Of a stretch of 64,000 nucleotides of DNA, positions 43,925 to 53,795 are shown piece by piece. How positions within the stretch are numbered: the stretch's first letter is position 1; each line of letters starts with the position of its first letter. A program made the position numbers and the translations under genes. The DNA comes from Streptomyces sp. Tue6028 (GTDB lineage: Bacteria; Actinomycetota; Actinomycetes; Streptomycetales; Streptomycetaceae): positions 325,176 through 389,175 of the forward strand of contig NZ_MLCE01000002.1 in NCBI RefSeq assembly GCF_002300165.1, given 5' to 3'. Below the pieces are notes generated by a model. That model searched no databases, was not told the DNA's origin, and worked only from the letters and a program-made list of their open reading frames with translations.

Positions 43925-46900
43925 TCACCCGGCCTGCGGTGGCGCCAGCCGGCCGGCGAGGCCCGCGACCAGGCCCTCGATCTCGTCGGGGCGTACGGGG
44001 CGCGCGGCCCCGTACCGGTCGTCCCCGAGGGCCAGCCGGGTCGCCCGCGCCACCCGGTGGACGTCCGGGTCGGCATCGAGCGGCTGGCCGCGGACGTCCG
44101 CGGCGGTGTGCAGGAGGACCGCCGCGTGCTTGGGTTCGGCCTGGGCGAGGGCGATGTCCGCGGCCAGCACCAGGACCTGGGCCAGCAGTTGTGCCTCGTC
44201 GACCTGCCGGGCGAGGTCCAGCGCCGCCGTGCAGGCCTCCAGCGCCGCGGGGAGGCGGCTCTCGGCGACGGCGAGGTGGCCCTGGCTGGTGAGGACTGCA
44301 GGGCGATAGCCGACGCCGGGGCCGTGTGCCATGACCTCGGCGAGGGCCCGGTCGAGCAGCCTGCGTGCCTCGGCCGTCCGGCCCTGCGTACGGCGCAGGT
44401 CGCCGAGCGCGTGGTGGGCGACGCCCAGGGTCTCGCCGAGGCCCAACCGGGACGCCTCGGCCGCCGCGTCCAGCAGTCCGGCCTCCGCCGCTTCGGGGCG
44501 GCCCGACCTGGCCTGCTCGACCGCCAGGCGCACCATGAGCATGGGCCGGTCCTCGGCGTGGCCCAGTTCGGTCACGGCGCGCAGCGCCTCCTCCAGCGCG
44601 CCGATCGCGCCCACGTGGTCGCCCCGGGCGCTCTCGGACTCGGCGAGCGCGGAGAGCGTGTAGGTCAGGCCGAGGCGCTCGCCGAGGGTCCGGAACCCGT
44701 CGAGGGCGGCGAGGAGTTCGTCCCGTGCCGCGTGCGGCTGTCCGGCGTTGGCGAGCATGCGGGCCCCCAGCATCCGGGCGAGGGAGGCGATCCAGGGGTC
44801 GCGGTGGCCGCCGAGCGCACGCAGTTGTTCGCTCACGAGCTCAGGGGAGCCGGAGGCGAGTGAGCCGAGGATGCCTGCGGCCACGAGCACCGGGTGGTCG
44901 GCTTCCGGGAGCTCCTGGATCAGCGCCAGCGCCTCGAAGAGGTAGGCGACGCCTGCTTCCTCGCCGAGCAGTGCCCCGTGCTGAAGTCCCCCGACGGCGC
45001 AGACGATCGCCCGGTCCCGGGGCCGGCTGTCGCACGGCAGGTCGAGTGCGCGGCGTGTCCATTCCATGGCCTCCGCGCGGCGCCCGCCGAGCAGCCAGAA
45101 CCACTCCAGCGAGGCGACGAGGCGCAGCGCGAGCCCGTCGGGAGCATGGTCGAGCGACCAGCGCAGGGCGGCGTGGAAGTCGTCCACCAGAGCGCTCAAC
45201 CGGGCGAGTTCGGCGGCCTGGCCGTGGCGGCGGAGCCCCGGTTCGGCGGTCTCGGCGATCGCGAGGAGGGTCCGGGCGTGGCGCGTGCGCAGCGGTGCCT
45301 CGTCCCCTGCCGCGGCGAGTTGCTCGGCGGCGTAGAGCCGTACGGTCTCGGGCATGCGGTAGCCGACCCGCCGGCCGGTCTCCTCCGTCTGCACGACGGA
45401 CTTGGCGACGAGGGAGGCGAGCAGCATGTCGAGGTCGGCGGGGTCGAGTCCGTCGCCCGCGCACACCCGCTCGACGAGCGGGAGGTCGACGCGGCCCGCG
45501 AACACGGCGAGGCGCCGGGCGAGGGTGCGCTCGGCGTCGTCCAGCAGGTCCCAGGTCCAGTCCATCACGGCCCGCAGGGTGCGGCGCCGCCCGTCGGCCG
45601 GCCGGCCCTCGGCGCCCAGCAGCCGGAACCGGTCGTCGAGCCGGTCGCGTATCTGCTCGGCGGACAGCGACTGCAGCCGGGCGGCGGCGAGTTCGAGGGC
45701 CAACGGCAGCCCGTCGAGGGCGCGGCAGATCGCGACCACCGTGTCCACCGTGCGCCCGTCGAGGGTGAACGCGGGGCGGACGGCGAGGGCGCGGTCGGCG
45801 AAGAGGCGCACCGCGGGCGAGCCCGGCGCGTCCGTGGGCCCCTTGGGCAGGGCGAGACCGGTGAGCCGGTGCAGCCGTTCGCCGCTGACCCCCAACGGCT
45901 GTCTGCCGGCGGCGAGGACGCACAGGTCGGGGCAGTGGGCGAGCAGGGTCGCGGCGGTCTCCGCGACGGCTTCCACGAGGTGTTCGCAGTTGTCGAGGAC
46001 GAGCAGGGCCGGTTCGCCCGCCAGCAGGCTCATGAGGCGGCGCAGCACGGGCCCGTGCTCGGGTGTCTCGAATCCCGGCGCGGACAGCAGTCCGCCCTCG
46101 CCCGCGCCGAGGGTGTCGAGGACGGTACGCGGCACGTTGGCCGGGTCGGCGACCGAGGCGAGTTCGACGAGAACGACGCGCTGGGTGCCGCGCTCGTCGA
46201 CGCGTCGGGCCGCTTCGAGGGCCACCCGGGTCTTGCCCACGCCGCCGGGGCCGACGACGGTCACCAGCCGGGCGTGGTCGAGCAGTTCCCGCACCCGCTC
46301 CACGTCGGCCTCCCTGCCGACGAGTTCGGTGAGCGGGACCGGCAGCCGTGTCTCGCGCGGCGCGAGTCGGGGCGGTGCCGCGGTGACTTCGCCGCGCAGG
46401 ACGTCGAGGTACGCCTGATGGAGTTCCGCCGAGGGGTCGATCCCGTACGTCTCGGCGAGCAGGGTTCTCGCCTCCGTGTACACGCCCAGCGCCTCGGTCT
46501 GTCGGCCGTCGGTCTGCAGGGCGTGCATGAGCTGGACGCGCAGCTTCTCGCGGAACGGGTCCTCGGAGACCAGGCCCGCCAGTTCGGCGACGAGCGCGGG
46601 CCCGCCGCCCAGGGCGAGTTCGGCGTCGATCCGGTCCTCGCGGGCGCGGCGGCGGAGCTCTTCGAGCCGTGTCGCGTGGGCGCGCACCACCCGGGTGGAG
46701 GTGAGTCCCGCCAGGGCGGGGCCGTGCCACAGGTCGAGGGCGTCCCGCAGCACGGCGGCGCGCCGCGCGTGGTCGCCCCGCACCGCGGCGACGGCCGACA
46801 CCTGCGACTCGAAGCGGAGCGCGTCGACGTCGTCCCGCCGTACGACGAGCCGGTAGCCGGTGGGGCTGGAGTCGACGACGAGCCCGGGCAGGGCGCGCCG

Positions 46901-47122
46901 CATCCGGGAGGTCAGGGCCTGGAGCGCGTTGTCCGGAGCGGACGGCAGGGCGTCGTCCCAGAGCGCTTCGAGGAGGTCGGAGCGCGCCACTTCCCTGCCC
47001 GCCGCCAGCGCGAGGACCGCGACCAGTGTCTGCAGCCGCGCCCCGCGCACGTCGGCCGTCCCGCCGTCCGCCGTGCGTACGCGCAGCGGTCCGAGGATGC
47101 GGATGGCAGCACCGGTGGGCAT
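43925..47122 (-). CDS. large AfsR-like SARP regulator (wHTH-BTAD-NB-ARC-TPR)
   Basis: A 1065-residue regulator. An OmpR-like DNA-binding domain (about 1-95) and BTAD (about 96-245) are followed by an NB-ARC-type ATPase with VVGPGGVGKTRVALE near 286 and LLVLDNCEHL near 365, then a long helical TPR-like region to the end. It resembles AfsR and large pathway-specific SARPs. It begins 80 bp after the sugar C-methyltransferase gene. No TTA codon was seen in it. It and the small SARP may recognise the same heptads, or one may control the other. Confidence 0.9.
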   Translation of the reverse strand: MPTGAAIRILGPLRVRTADGGTADVRGARLQTLVAVLALAAGREVARSDLLEALWDDALPSAPDNALQALTSRMRRALPGLVVDSSPTGYRLVVRRDDVDALRFESQVSAVAAVRGDHARRAAVLRDALDLWHGPALAGLTSTRVVRAHATRLEELRRRAREDRIDAELALGGGPALVAELAGLVSEDPFREKLRVQLMHALQTDGRQTEALGVYTEARTLLAETYGIDPSAELHQAYLDVLRGEVTAAPPRLAPRETRLPVPLTELVGREADVERVRELLDHARLVTVVGPGGVGKTRVALEAARRVDERGTQRVVLVELASVADPANVPRTVLDTLGAGEGGLLSAPGFETPEHGPVLRRLMSLLAGEPALLVLDNCEHLVEAVAETAATLLAHCPDLCVLAAGRQPLGVSGERLHRLTGLALPKGPTDAPGSPAVRLFADRALAVRPAFTLDGRTVDTVVAICRALDGLPLALELAAARLQSLSAEQIRDRLDDRFRLLGAEGRPADGRRRTLRAVMDWTWDLLDDAERTLARRLAVFAGRVDLPLVERVCAGDGLDPADLDMLLASLVAKSVVQTEETGRRVGYRMPETVRLYAAEQLAAAGDEAPLRTRHARTLLAIAETAEPGLRRHGQAAELARLSALVDDFHAALRWSLDHAPDGLALRLVASLEWFWLLGGRRAEAMEWTRRALDLPCDSRPRDRAIVCAVGGLQHGALLGEEAGVAYLFEALALIQELPEADHPVLVAAGILGSLASGSPELVSEQLRALGGHRDPWIASLARMLGARMLANAGQPHAARDELLAALDGFRTLGERLGLTYTLSALAESESARGDHVGAIGALEEALRAVTELGHAEDRPMLMVRLAVEQARSGRPEAAEAGLLDAAAEASRLGLGETLGVAHHALGDLRRTQGRTAEARRLLDRALAEVMAHGPGVGYRPAVLTSQGHLAVAESRLPAALEACTAALDLARQVDEAQLLAQVLVLAADIALAQAEPKHAAVLLHTAADVRGQPLDADPDVHRVARATRLALGDDRYGAARPVRPDEIEGLVAGLAGRLAPPQAG

Positions 47123-47202
47123 GCCCTCATTGTGCCGCAGCGGCCGCGCCCGAACCCCAACCGCTGATCAAATGTGGTGCATCGGATCCCGGTCAACGGG
47201 GG

Positions 47203-48435
47203 CTACACGATGCTGAGTTCGGGTAGCGGGAAGACCAGCTTGCCGCCGCTCTCGCGGTACGCACGCTCCCGTTCGACGAAGCCGTCCCGGTAGATCCAGG
47301 GCAGCACGAGCAGCTGGTCGGGCCGCCGGGACTTGGCCTCGGACTCGGTGACGACGGGAATGCCGGTGCCGGGGGTGAAGCAGCCGTCCTTGTCCTTGTT
47401 GACCTCGCCGATGCAGGGCAGGTCGCGTTCGGTGATGCCGCAGTACTGGAGGATGACGTTGCCCTTGGTCGACGCGCCGTACCCGAGGGTCAGCCGGCCG
47501 GCCTCGCGGGAGGTGTCGAGGAAGGCGCGCAGCCCGTCGCGGTACTCGGCCGCCCGGTGGGCGAAGGCCTCGAAGGGGGCCATGGTGTCCAGACCCAGCT
47601 GTGCCTCGTGGGCGCGGACCGCGGCGATCCCGGCCTCGTCGACGTGGTGGCGTGCGGGGTTCTTGGCGAGCACGACGCAGAGGCTGCCGCCGTACACGGA
47701 GTTGAGCTCCGCCCGGATGACGCTCAGTCCGGTGCGCGCCGCCATCCACTCGATCTGCCGCAGCGCGTAGTACTCCAGGTGCTCGTGGCACACCACGTCG
47801 TACGCGGTGGCTTCGAGCATCGCGGGCATGTAGCTCTGTTCCAGCAGCCACACCCCGTCGTCGTCGAGGATGTCGTGGACGTCCCGCATGAAGTCGAGGG
47901 GGCGCGGCAGGTCGTAGAACATCGCGATCGAGGTGACGATCTTGGCCTTGCGCCGGCCGAAGTGCCCGGTGAAGACCTCGCGGGAGAAGAACTCGGGAAC
48001 GAGCCTGACGTGTTCGGGATAGTACTCGCGGAAGTTCTCTCCGGTCGGGTCGATGCCGACCAGGGTGGGTCCGTCCGCGGGGTAGGCCCGCAGGAGGGTG
48101 GAGTCGTTGCTGCCGATGTCCAGGACGAGGTCGTCGGGGCCCGGGCGCACCAGGTCGGTGAGCAGGGCGGCCTTGCCCGCGAGGTGCCGGATCATGAACT
48201 CACCGAGTCCGGACCGGTATCCGTAGCCCTCGCCGTACATCAGCCCGAAGTCGGCGGTGTGCCGCAGTTGGACGAGTCCGCAGCCGTCCGGTGAGCAGCG
48301 CACGAGTTCGAGGGGTACGGAGGGGACCACCTCGTCGCGGGTGCGGGGGAAGATGCCGGTGAGGGCCTGTTCGCCCAGGTCGAGTATCGGCAGCAGGGTG
48401 CGGTTGCCGCAGATGCGGCACTCTTTGATCGTCAT
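47203..48435 (-). CDS. NDP-hexose 3-C-methyltransferase (TylC3-like)
   Basis: A 410-residue SAM enzyme. The N-terminal zinc-binding region has CRICGN and later Cys residues (RCSPDGCG), the middle holds the SAM loop LVLDIGSNDSTLL near 105, and the C-terminal half is the C-methyltransferase-14 domain with the CHEHLEYY motif. This architecture belongs to sugar C3-methyltransferases such as TylC3. It implies a branched 3-C-methyl sugar (axenose-like). Its ATG overlaps the adenosine kinase stop (ATGA). Confidence 0.92.
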   Translation of the reverse strand: MTIKECRICGNRTLLPILDLGEQALTGIFPRTRDEVVPSVPLELVRCSPDGCGLVQLRHTADFGLMYGEGYGYRSGLGEFMIRHLAGKAALLTDLVRPGPDDLVLDIGSNDSTLLRAYPADGPTLVGIDPTGENFREYYPEHVRLVPEFFSREVFTGHFGRRKAKIVTSIAMFYDLPRPLDFMRDVHDILDDDGVWLLEQSYMPAMLEATAYDVVCHEHLEYYALRQIEWMAARTGLSVIRAELNSVYGGSLCVVLAKNPARHHVDEAGIAAVRAHEAQLGLDTMAPFEAFAHRAAEYRDGLRAFLDTSREAGRLTLGYGASTKGNVILQYCGITERDLPCIGEVNKDKDGCFTPGTGIPVVTESEAKSRRPDQLLVLPWIYRDGFVERERAYRESGGKLVFPLPELSIV

Positions 48436-49412
48436 CGCCTCTCCAGGTCGTGGGTGATCTCGGCGGCAGCGGCGGCCCCGTAGGCCTGCTCGGTCCTCAG
48501 GTGCAGTTCGGCGGCGGACAGCTTGTACTCCTGGGTGCCGAGGGACTCCAGCACGAGGGTCGCCAGGGCGCACCCGAGCCGGGCGGCCCGTTCCTGCGGC
48601 CATCCCCGTGCGGCGCCGGCCAGGAATCCGGCGCGGAAGCCGTCGCCGGCGCCGGTGGGGTCCACGACCTCGGCCGCCTCGACCGCGGGCAGCCGCAACT
48701 CCGGGTGTCCGGAGCGGAGCACGGCGACGCCCTCGGGGCCGTGGGTGACGAGCCAGCTGCCGACCCGTTCGAGGACCTCGGCCCTGCTCCAGCCCGTTCG
48801 TTCCTGGAGCAGGGCCGCCTCGTAGGCGTTGGTGAACAGGAAGCGGGCCCCGTCGACGAGCCGCCGGGTCTCCTCCCGTCCCAGTCGGGCGAGTTGCTGC
48901 GAGGGGTCGGCCGCGAAGTCCAGTCCGAGTGTCCGGCACGCGTCGGTGTGCCGGAGCATGGCCTCGGGGTCGTCGGGTCCCACCATCACCAGGCCGACGC
49001 CGCCGACCCGTTCGACGACGCCGGCCAGCGCGATCTCCCGTGCCTCGACCATCGCGCCGGCGTAGAAGGTGGCGATCTGGTTCTGGTCGGCGTCGGTGGT
49101 GCACACGAAGCGGGCGGTGTGCCGGGTGGCGCTCACCCGCACCGACCCGGTGTCGACGCCGTTGGCGCGCAGCCAGTCGCGGTACTCGGCGAAGTCGGTG
49201 CCGGCCGCGCCCACCAGGACCGGAGTGAGCCCGAGGCGGCCGAGGCCCACGGCGATGTTGGCGGCCACCCCGCCGCGCCTGATCTCCAGCGTGTCGGCGA
49301 GGAACGACAGCGACACCTTCTCCAGGTGCTCGCTCATGAGCTGGTCGACGAAGCGCCCGGGAAAGGCCATGAGGTGGTCCGTCGCGATGGATCCGGTGAC
49401 GGCGATGCGCAC
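48432..49412 (-). CDS. adenosine kinase (PfkB family)
   Basis: A 326-residue ribokinase-fold enzyme. It begins MRIAVTGSIATDHLMAFPG and holds DPTGAGDGFRAGF with the catalytic Asp, matching the mycobacterial/actinobacterial adenosine kinase type. It would phosphorylate adenosine released from S-adenosylhomocysteine, relieving product inhibition of methyltransferases. GTG 49412 has AAGGAGAT upstream. It lies between SAM synthetase and the C-methyltransferase, a methyl-supply unit. Confidence 0.85.
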   Translation of the reverse strand: MRIAVTGSIATDHLMAFPGRFVDQLMSEHLEKVSLSFLADTLEIRRGGVAANIAVGLGRLGLTPVLVGAAGTDFAEYRDWLRANGVDTGSVRVSATRHTARFVCTTDADQNQIATFYAGAMVEAREIALAGVVERVGGVGLVMVGPDDPEAMLRHTDACRTLGLDFAADPSQQLARLGREETRRLVDGARFLFTNAYEAALLQERTGWSRAEVLERVGSWLVTHGPEGVAVLRSGHPELRLPAVEAAEVVDPTGAGDGFRAGFLAGAARGWPQERAARLGCALATLVLESLGTQEYKLSAAELHLRTEQAYGAAAAAEITHDLERR

Positions 49413-49448
49413 GGGGATCTCCTTGAACCGTCGGTCGGCGGGTGGGGG

Positions 49449-50612
49449 TCAGAGACCGGCGGCCCGGCGCAGCGCGTCGACGCGGTCGGTGCGCTCCCAG
49501 GTGAAGTCCGGCATCTCGCGCCCGAAGTGGCCGTAGGCCGCGGTCTGGGCGTAGATCGGCCGCAGCAGGTCGAGGTCGCGGATGAGGGCGGCGGGCCGGA
49601 GGTCGAAGACCGCCGAGACGGCGTTCTCGATCTTCTCCGGGTCGACGGTCGCGGTGCCGAAGGTCTCCACGAAGAGCCCGACGGGATCGGCCTTGCCGAT
49701 CGCGTAGGCGACCTGGACCTCGCAGCGGCGCGCGAGCGAGGCGGCGACGACGTTCTTGGCAACCCAGCGCATGGCGTAGGCCGCCGAACGGTCCACCTTG
49801 GAGGGGTCCTTGCCGGAGAAGGCGCCACCGCCGTGCCGGGCGTAGCCGCCGTACGTGTCGATGATGATCTTCCGGCCGGTCAGGCCCGCGTCGCCCATCG
49901 GGCCGCCGATCTCGAAGCGGCCCGTCGGGTTGACGAGCAGCCGGTGGCCGTCGGTCACCAGGTCGATCCCGTGGTCGCGCAGTGCCTTCAGTTCGGGTTC
50001 CACCACGAACTCGCGGATGTCGGGGAGCAGCAGCGTCTCCAGGTCGATGTCCGAGGCGTGCTGCGAGGAGACCACCACGGTGTCCAGACGGACCGCGCGA
50101 TCACCGTCGTACTCGATGGTGACTTGGGTCTTGCCGTCCGGGCGCAGATACGGGACGGCGCCGCCCCGCCGCGCCTCGGCGAGCCGCCGGGACAGCCGGT
50201 GGGCGAGCTGGATGGGCAGCGGCATCAGCTCGGGGGTGTCGTCGCACGCGTAGCCGAACATCAGGCCCTGGTCGCCCGCGCCGCCGGTGTCCACGCCCTG
50301 CGCGATGTCCGGGGACTGGGCTCCGATGGACACCGAGACCCCGCAGGACGTTCCGTCGAAGCCCTTCTTCGAGGAGTCGTAGCCGATGTCGATGATCTTC
50401 TCGCGCACGAGCTGGGCGATCGGCGCGTACGCGGTCGTGGAGACCTCGCCGGCCACATGCACCAGACCGGTGGTGATCAGTGTCTCCACGGCCACGCGCG
50501 AGGTGGGGTCCTCCTTCAGCAGTGCGTCCAGGATCGTGTCGCTGATCTGGTCGGCGATCTTGTCGGGATGTCCCTCGGTGACGGACTCCGAGGTGAACAG
50601 GCGGCGGGGCAT
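49449..50612 (-). CDS. metK: S-adenosylmethionine synthetase
   Basis: A 387-residue methionine adenosyltransferase, slightly shorter than usual. [13 protein letters not shown] near 14, [12 protein letters not shown] near 115, and [19 protein letters not shown] near 260 are the ATP and methionine sites. ATG 50612 has AGGAGA upstream. It heads a minus-strand operon with adenosine kinase and a C-methyltransferase. It is probably a cluster-borne second copy that raises SAM supply for the four methyltransferases here; whether the genome has another copy cannot be seen. Confidence 0.93.
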   Translation of the reverse strand: MPRRLFTSESVTEGHPDKIADQISDTILDALLKEDPTSRVAVETLITTGLVHVAGEVSTTAYAPIAQLVREKIIDIGYDSSKKGFDGTSCGVSVSIGAQSPDIAQGVDTGGAGDQGLMFGYACDDTPELMPLPIQLAHRLSRRLAEARRGGAVPYLRPDGKTQVTIEYDGDRAVRLDTVVVSSQHASDIDLETLLLPDIREFVVEPELKALRDHGIDLVTDGHRLLVNPTGRFEIGGPMGDAGLTGRKIIIDTYGGYARHGGGAFSGKDPSKVDRSAAYAMRWVAKNVVAASLARRCEVQVAYAIGKADPVGLFVETFGTATVDPEKIENAVSAVFDLRPAALIRDLDLLRPIYAQTAAYGHFGREMPDFTWERTDRVDALRRAAGL

Positions 50613-50665
50613 GGCTCTCCTGGGCTGACTCGGTCGTCGATCCCACCCGGATACGCACCCGGTGA

Positions 50666-50734
50666 GGTGCGCCGAACGTATGCCCGCCGCCATGAACGGG
50701 CCTGGAGAAGGGCTCGACCCGCGCTCGGCGCACC
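50666..50734. promoter_or_regulatory. long-range inverted repeat upstream of metK
   Basis: GGTGCGCCGA (50666-50675) and TCGGCGCACC (50725-50734) are perfect complements 49 nt apart in the 144-bp gap between metK and the multicopper oxidase gene. It may fold in the metK leader or end the oxidase transcript. No known SAM riboswitch pattern was recognised. Confidence 0.35.
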
Positions 50735-50756
50735 CTCCCCACCTGGGGCGGCGTGC

Positions 50757-52313
50757 TCAGCGGACCTCGAAGTTGCCCATCATCATCATGTCCTCGTGCT
50801 CCAGGTTGTGGCAGTGGAAGACGTACTTGCCGCGATGTCCGTCGAACCGCGTGATGATGCGGGCCTGTTCGGCGGGCCGCAGGTCCAGGGTGTCCTTCCA
50901 GCCGTGGTCGAACCGTCCGGGCTCCTTGGTGCCGCGGTTGAGTACCTGGAAGTGCACCAGGTGCAGGTGGATCGGATGGTGGAAGTCCGCGTACAGGTTC
51001 CAGATCTCGATGTCGCCGAGCCGCGGTGCCGCGTGGACGTGGTCGACGGAGAAGGGCTCGCCGTTGACGGTCCAGCCGTGCCGGTCGCCGATCGACTTGG
51101 ACTGGAAGACCATGTCCCTCTCGCGGACGGCGTGCCGGGGTTCGAGCGGCTCGATCACCGAGAGGGTGCGGGGGACATGGCTGTCGTCCTTCGCCCGGCG
51201 GGCGACACGGAACTCCATGACCCGGTGCGTCGGTCCGTCGCCGAAGTCGTTGACGAGCCGGACCTTCTGGCCGACGCGGTAGCGCGAGAAGTCGACGACG
51301 ACCTCCTGCCGTTCGGCCGAGGCGAGATCGAGGTACGGATGCGTCAACGGCCTCGCGAGGAGTCCGCCGTCCGAGGCCACCTGCACGAACGGCTCGGCCA
51401 CGCCGTCCGGCGCCGGGTCGAGGCGCAGCCGGTAGCGGCGCGCGTTGGAGGCGTTGAGCAGGCGCAGCCGGTGGCGGACGGCGTCGACCTCCCGGTAGGG
51501 CCAGGGAGTTCCGTTGACCAGGACGACGTCTCCGAGGACGCCCGCCTCGTAGCCGGAGGTCACGCCGGGCGTCCTGGCCAGGTCCTTGTCGACGCTGGGA
51601 TAGCGCAGGCTGCCGTCCGCGGCGAAGGAGCGGTCCATGATGACCAGCGGCAGGTCGCGGTCGCCGTCCGGCAGCGGCAGCGCCCGTTCCTCGTCGTCGG
51701 TGACGATGTGCAGTCCGGCGAGGCCGCGCCACACGCTCGGACCGGTGAAGTCCATCCGGTGGTCGTGGTACCAGAGGGTGGCCGCGCGCTGGTCGGTGTC
51801 GTACTCGTAGGTGCGCGTGCCGTGGCTGAGGTCGCCTCCGTGGTGGTGCCCGCCGCTGTGGGCCCCGCCCGCGGGCAGGATCTGGTCGGTGGGATAGCCG
51901 TCGTGCCGGGGGGCGTTCCGGCCGCCGTGCAGGTGGACGACGGTGGGCACGGGGAGTTCGTTGCGGTGCCTGACGACGGTTCTGCGGCCGCGGTGGGTGA
52001 CCAGGGTCGGGCCGGGAAGGATGCCGTCGTACCCCCAGATCGTGGTACGCAGTCCGTCGACGATCTCCACGCTCGCCTCGCGCTGCGTCACGTCGTAGGT
52101 GTCCACGCCCGCCGTGGTGCCGGACGGTTCGAGCACCGGCGGCACGGTCAGCGGCCTGCGGAAGGCCTCGGGCAGCGGTATCTCGCTGCGCAGCAGGGTG
52201 CCGGTCGAGGTCGTACCGCGGAAGCCGAAGGCCAGGACGCCCGATCCGCCGATGGCCAGTGCCGCGGCTCCGCTGCCCAGGAGCAGGGAGCGGCGGGAGA
52301 CCCGTCCGGTCAC
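50757..52313 (-). CDS. multicopper oxidase, Tat-exported
   Basis: A 518-residue multicopper oxidase of the CotA/bilirubin oxidase/phenoxazinone synthase type. A twin-arginine signal (RVSRRSLLLGSGAAALA) is at residues 4-20. Copper ligands lie in HLHGG, WYHDHRMD, HHPIHLHLVHFQ and the C-terminal HCHNLEHEDMMM. The GTG start at 52313 overlaps the stop of the membrane protein gene (GTGA). A possible role is copper tolerance or phenol oxidation outside the cell. It is next to the antibiotic cluster but not clearly part of it. Confidence 0.92.
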   Translation of the reverse strand: MTGRVSRRSLLLGSGAAALAIGGSGVLAFGFRGTTSTGTLLRSEIPLPEAFRRPLTVPPVLEPSGTTAGVDTYDVTQREASVEIVDGLRTTIWGYDGILPGPTLVTHRGRRTVVRHRNELPVPTVVHLHGGRNAPRHDGYPTDQILPAGGAHSGGHHHGGDLSHGTRTYEYDTDQRAATLWYHDHRMDFTGPSVWRGLAGLHIVTDDEERALPLPDGDRDLPLVIMDRSFAADGSLRYPSVDKDLARTPGVTSGYEAGVLGDVVLVNGTPWPYREVDAVRHRLRLLNASNARRYRLRLDPAPDGVAEPFVQVASDGGLLARPLTHPYLDLASAERQEVVVDFSRYRVGQKVRLVNDFGDGPTHRVMEFRVARRAKDDSHVPRTLSVIEPLEPRHAVRERDMVFQSKSIGDRHGWTVNGEPFSVDHVHAAPRLGDIEIWNLYADFHHPIHLHLVHFQVLNRGTKEPGRFDHGWKDTLDLRPAEQARIITRFDGHRGKYVFHCHNLEHEDMMMMGNFEVR

Positions 52314-52759
52314 GAGGAGACCTCCCGCTCCACGGGCGCACCGGCGCTGTGGACCCGCACCGCCACCACCACGGCGCCGGCGATCATCGCGACACCGAGC
52401 GGGATGTGCAGGGACAGCAGCCGGGCCGCGCCCGCGCCGTTCTGGGCCTGGTTGGCGAGCAGCAGCGCCAGGGCCGACAGGAACGGCCACAGCCGTCCCT
52501 TGCCGTGCCACCGCAGCAGGCCGGCGGCGACCAGCGCGCAGACCAGGAGCACATCGGTGAAGGTCGCACCGTACTGGTGCCAGCGCAGTGCGTCGTAGCT
52601 GCCCGACAGGAACTGTCCGGCCAGCACCGCCTGCCCGAAGTACGCCAGGGCCACCACATACATCAGCACCGCGTACACCCACCCGTACGTCCGCCTTCTG
52701 CGGCCCCTTCCGTCCTCAATCGGCGAGGTGGTCGTCCCGTCCGCCACTTCCGCGCTCAT
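52310..52759 (-). CDS. integral membrane protein coupled to multicopper oxidase
   Basis: A 149-residue protein with about four hydrophobic segments (near 33-55, 68-90, 92-112, 118-140) and His residues at membrane edges (RWHQYG, LSLHIPLG). A charged N-terminus of about 30 residues is cytosolic. The family is not recognised; the layout could suit heme or copper ligation. It is co-transcribed with the multicopper oxidase and diverges from the hydrolase-TetR pair across a palindromic operator. Confidence 0.75.
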   Translation of the reverse strand: MSAEVADGTTTSPIEDGRGRRRRTYGWVYAVLMYVVALAYFGQAVLAGQFLSGSYDALRWHQYGATFTDVLLVCALVAAGLLRWHGKGRLWPFLSALALLLANQAQNGAGAARLLSLHIPLGVAMIAGAVVVAVRVHSAGAPVEREVSS

Positions 52760-52791
52760 GACTGGAATTCCCCCATTCGAAATATCGATAC

Positions 52792-52820
52792 CTACACCGT
52801 AGACTCAAACTACGACGTAG
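52792..52820. promoter_or_regulatory. double palindrome, candidate TetR operator
   Basis: CTACACCGTAG (52792-52802) and CTACGACGTAG (52810-52820) share the form CTACnnnGTAG and are centred 18 bp apart, in an AT-rich gap between divergent operons. A TetR gene lies in the rightward operon, so it is the likely ligand. Confidence 0.6.
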
Positions 52821-52850
52821 ACACAACCACATCTCAAGGCAAGAAGTGAA

Positions 52851-53795
52851 ATGAGAACAGACATGAGCGGTCACGGGCCGATCCGTGGGCGGGCGGGCGT
52901 CGCCGGCACGGGGCCCGTCCTCGTCTCCTGCGCGCGACTGCACACGGAGCGGACCGGTCACGGGCCCGCGCTGGTCCTGATCCCGGGAGGTGGCGGCGAC
53001 GCCGGCGTGTACGAGGACGTCGTCCCGCTGCTCGCCGAGCGGTTCACGGTGATCACCTTCGACCGGCGGGGCAACTCGCGCAGCCCGCTCGCGGACCCGG
53101 CGGCGCCGGTGGACGTGGCGCGGCAGGCCGACGACGTCGTCGAGATCCTGGACCACCACGGCATCGACCGGGCGTACGTGTTCGGCACCAGCAGCGCGGC
53201 GATCATCGTGCTGGAACTGCTGGCCCGTCATGCGAAGCGCCTGCTGGGAGCCGTCGCGCACGAACCGCCGCTCGTGCAGATCCTGCCCGCCGACAGCTCG
53301 GAGCGCCGGGCCGTCGAGGACATCGAGCGGCTCGGCCGGGAGAAGGGGCCCCTGCGGGCCGCCGCGGCCTTCGGGGCGATGACGATGCCCGAGCCGCCCC
53401 GGATGTTCGTGTCGCCGCGCGGCCAGGCGGTGATCGCGGCGGCCTCGCGGCTGATGCTGGCCACCACAGATTCCGTCCGCCGCGTCACCGGACGCGAGCC
53501 GGACACGATGACCCGGATGCTGGCCAACTCCGCCCTGCTCGTCGAGCGGGAACTGCCGGAGTTCTGCTTCGCCTACCGGCCGGACCTCCAGGCCCTGCGG
53601 GACACGGACGCGCCCTGGTGCCTGGCGACGGGCCGGGACAGCGAAGGACGCCCGTACCACCGTCCCGCGCACGTCCTGGGCGAACTGCTCGGCGTACCAT
53701 GCGAGGAATTCCCCGGAGGGCACACGGTGTACCAGCAGCTTCCCGTGGAATTCACCCGACGGCTCACCACAATTCTGGACCGGCTCTCCTCATGA
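52851..53795 (+). CDS. alpha/beta hydrolase
   Basis: A 314-residue alpha/beta-fold hydrolase. LIPGGGGDAGVYEDVV resembles the oxyanion loop, FGTSSAAI holds the nucleophile Ser in a GxSxx elbow near 120, and EFPGGHTVYQQLP near the end supplies the His. The substrate is unknown. ATG 52851 is chosen; an ATG at 52863 is also possible. It overlaps the TetR gene by 4 bp (ATGA), so it is probably under that repressor. Confidence 0.85.
   Translation: MRTDMSGHGPIRGRAGVAGTGPVLVSCARLHTERTGHGPALVLIPGGGGDAGVYEDVVPLLAERFTVITFDRRGNSRSPLADPAAPVDVARQADDVVEILDHHGIDRAYVFGTSSAAIIVLELLARHAKRLLGAVAHEPPLVQILPADSSERRAVEDIERLGREKGPLRAAAAFGAMTMPEPPRMFVSPRGQAVIAAASRLMLATTDSVRRVTGREPDTMTRMLANSALLVERELPEFCFAYRPDLQALRDTDAPWCLATGRDSEGRPYHRPAHVLGELLGVPCEEFPGGHTVYQQLPVEFTRRLTTILDRLSS

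Noticed and set aside
50613..50756. SAM riboswitch upstream of metK
   Set aside because: None of the conserved patterns I know was recognised; only a long-range inverted repeat is visible.
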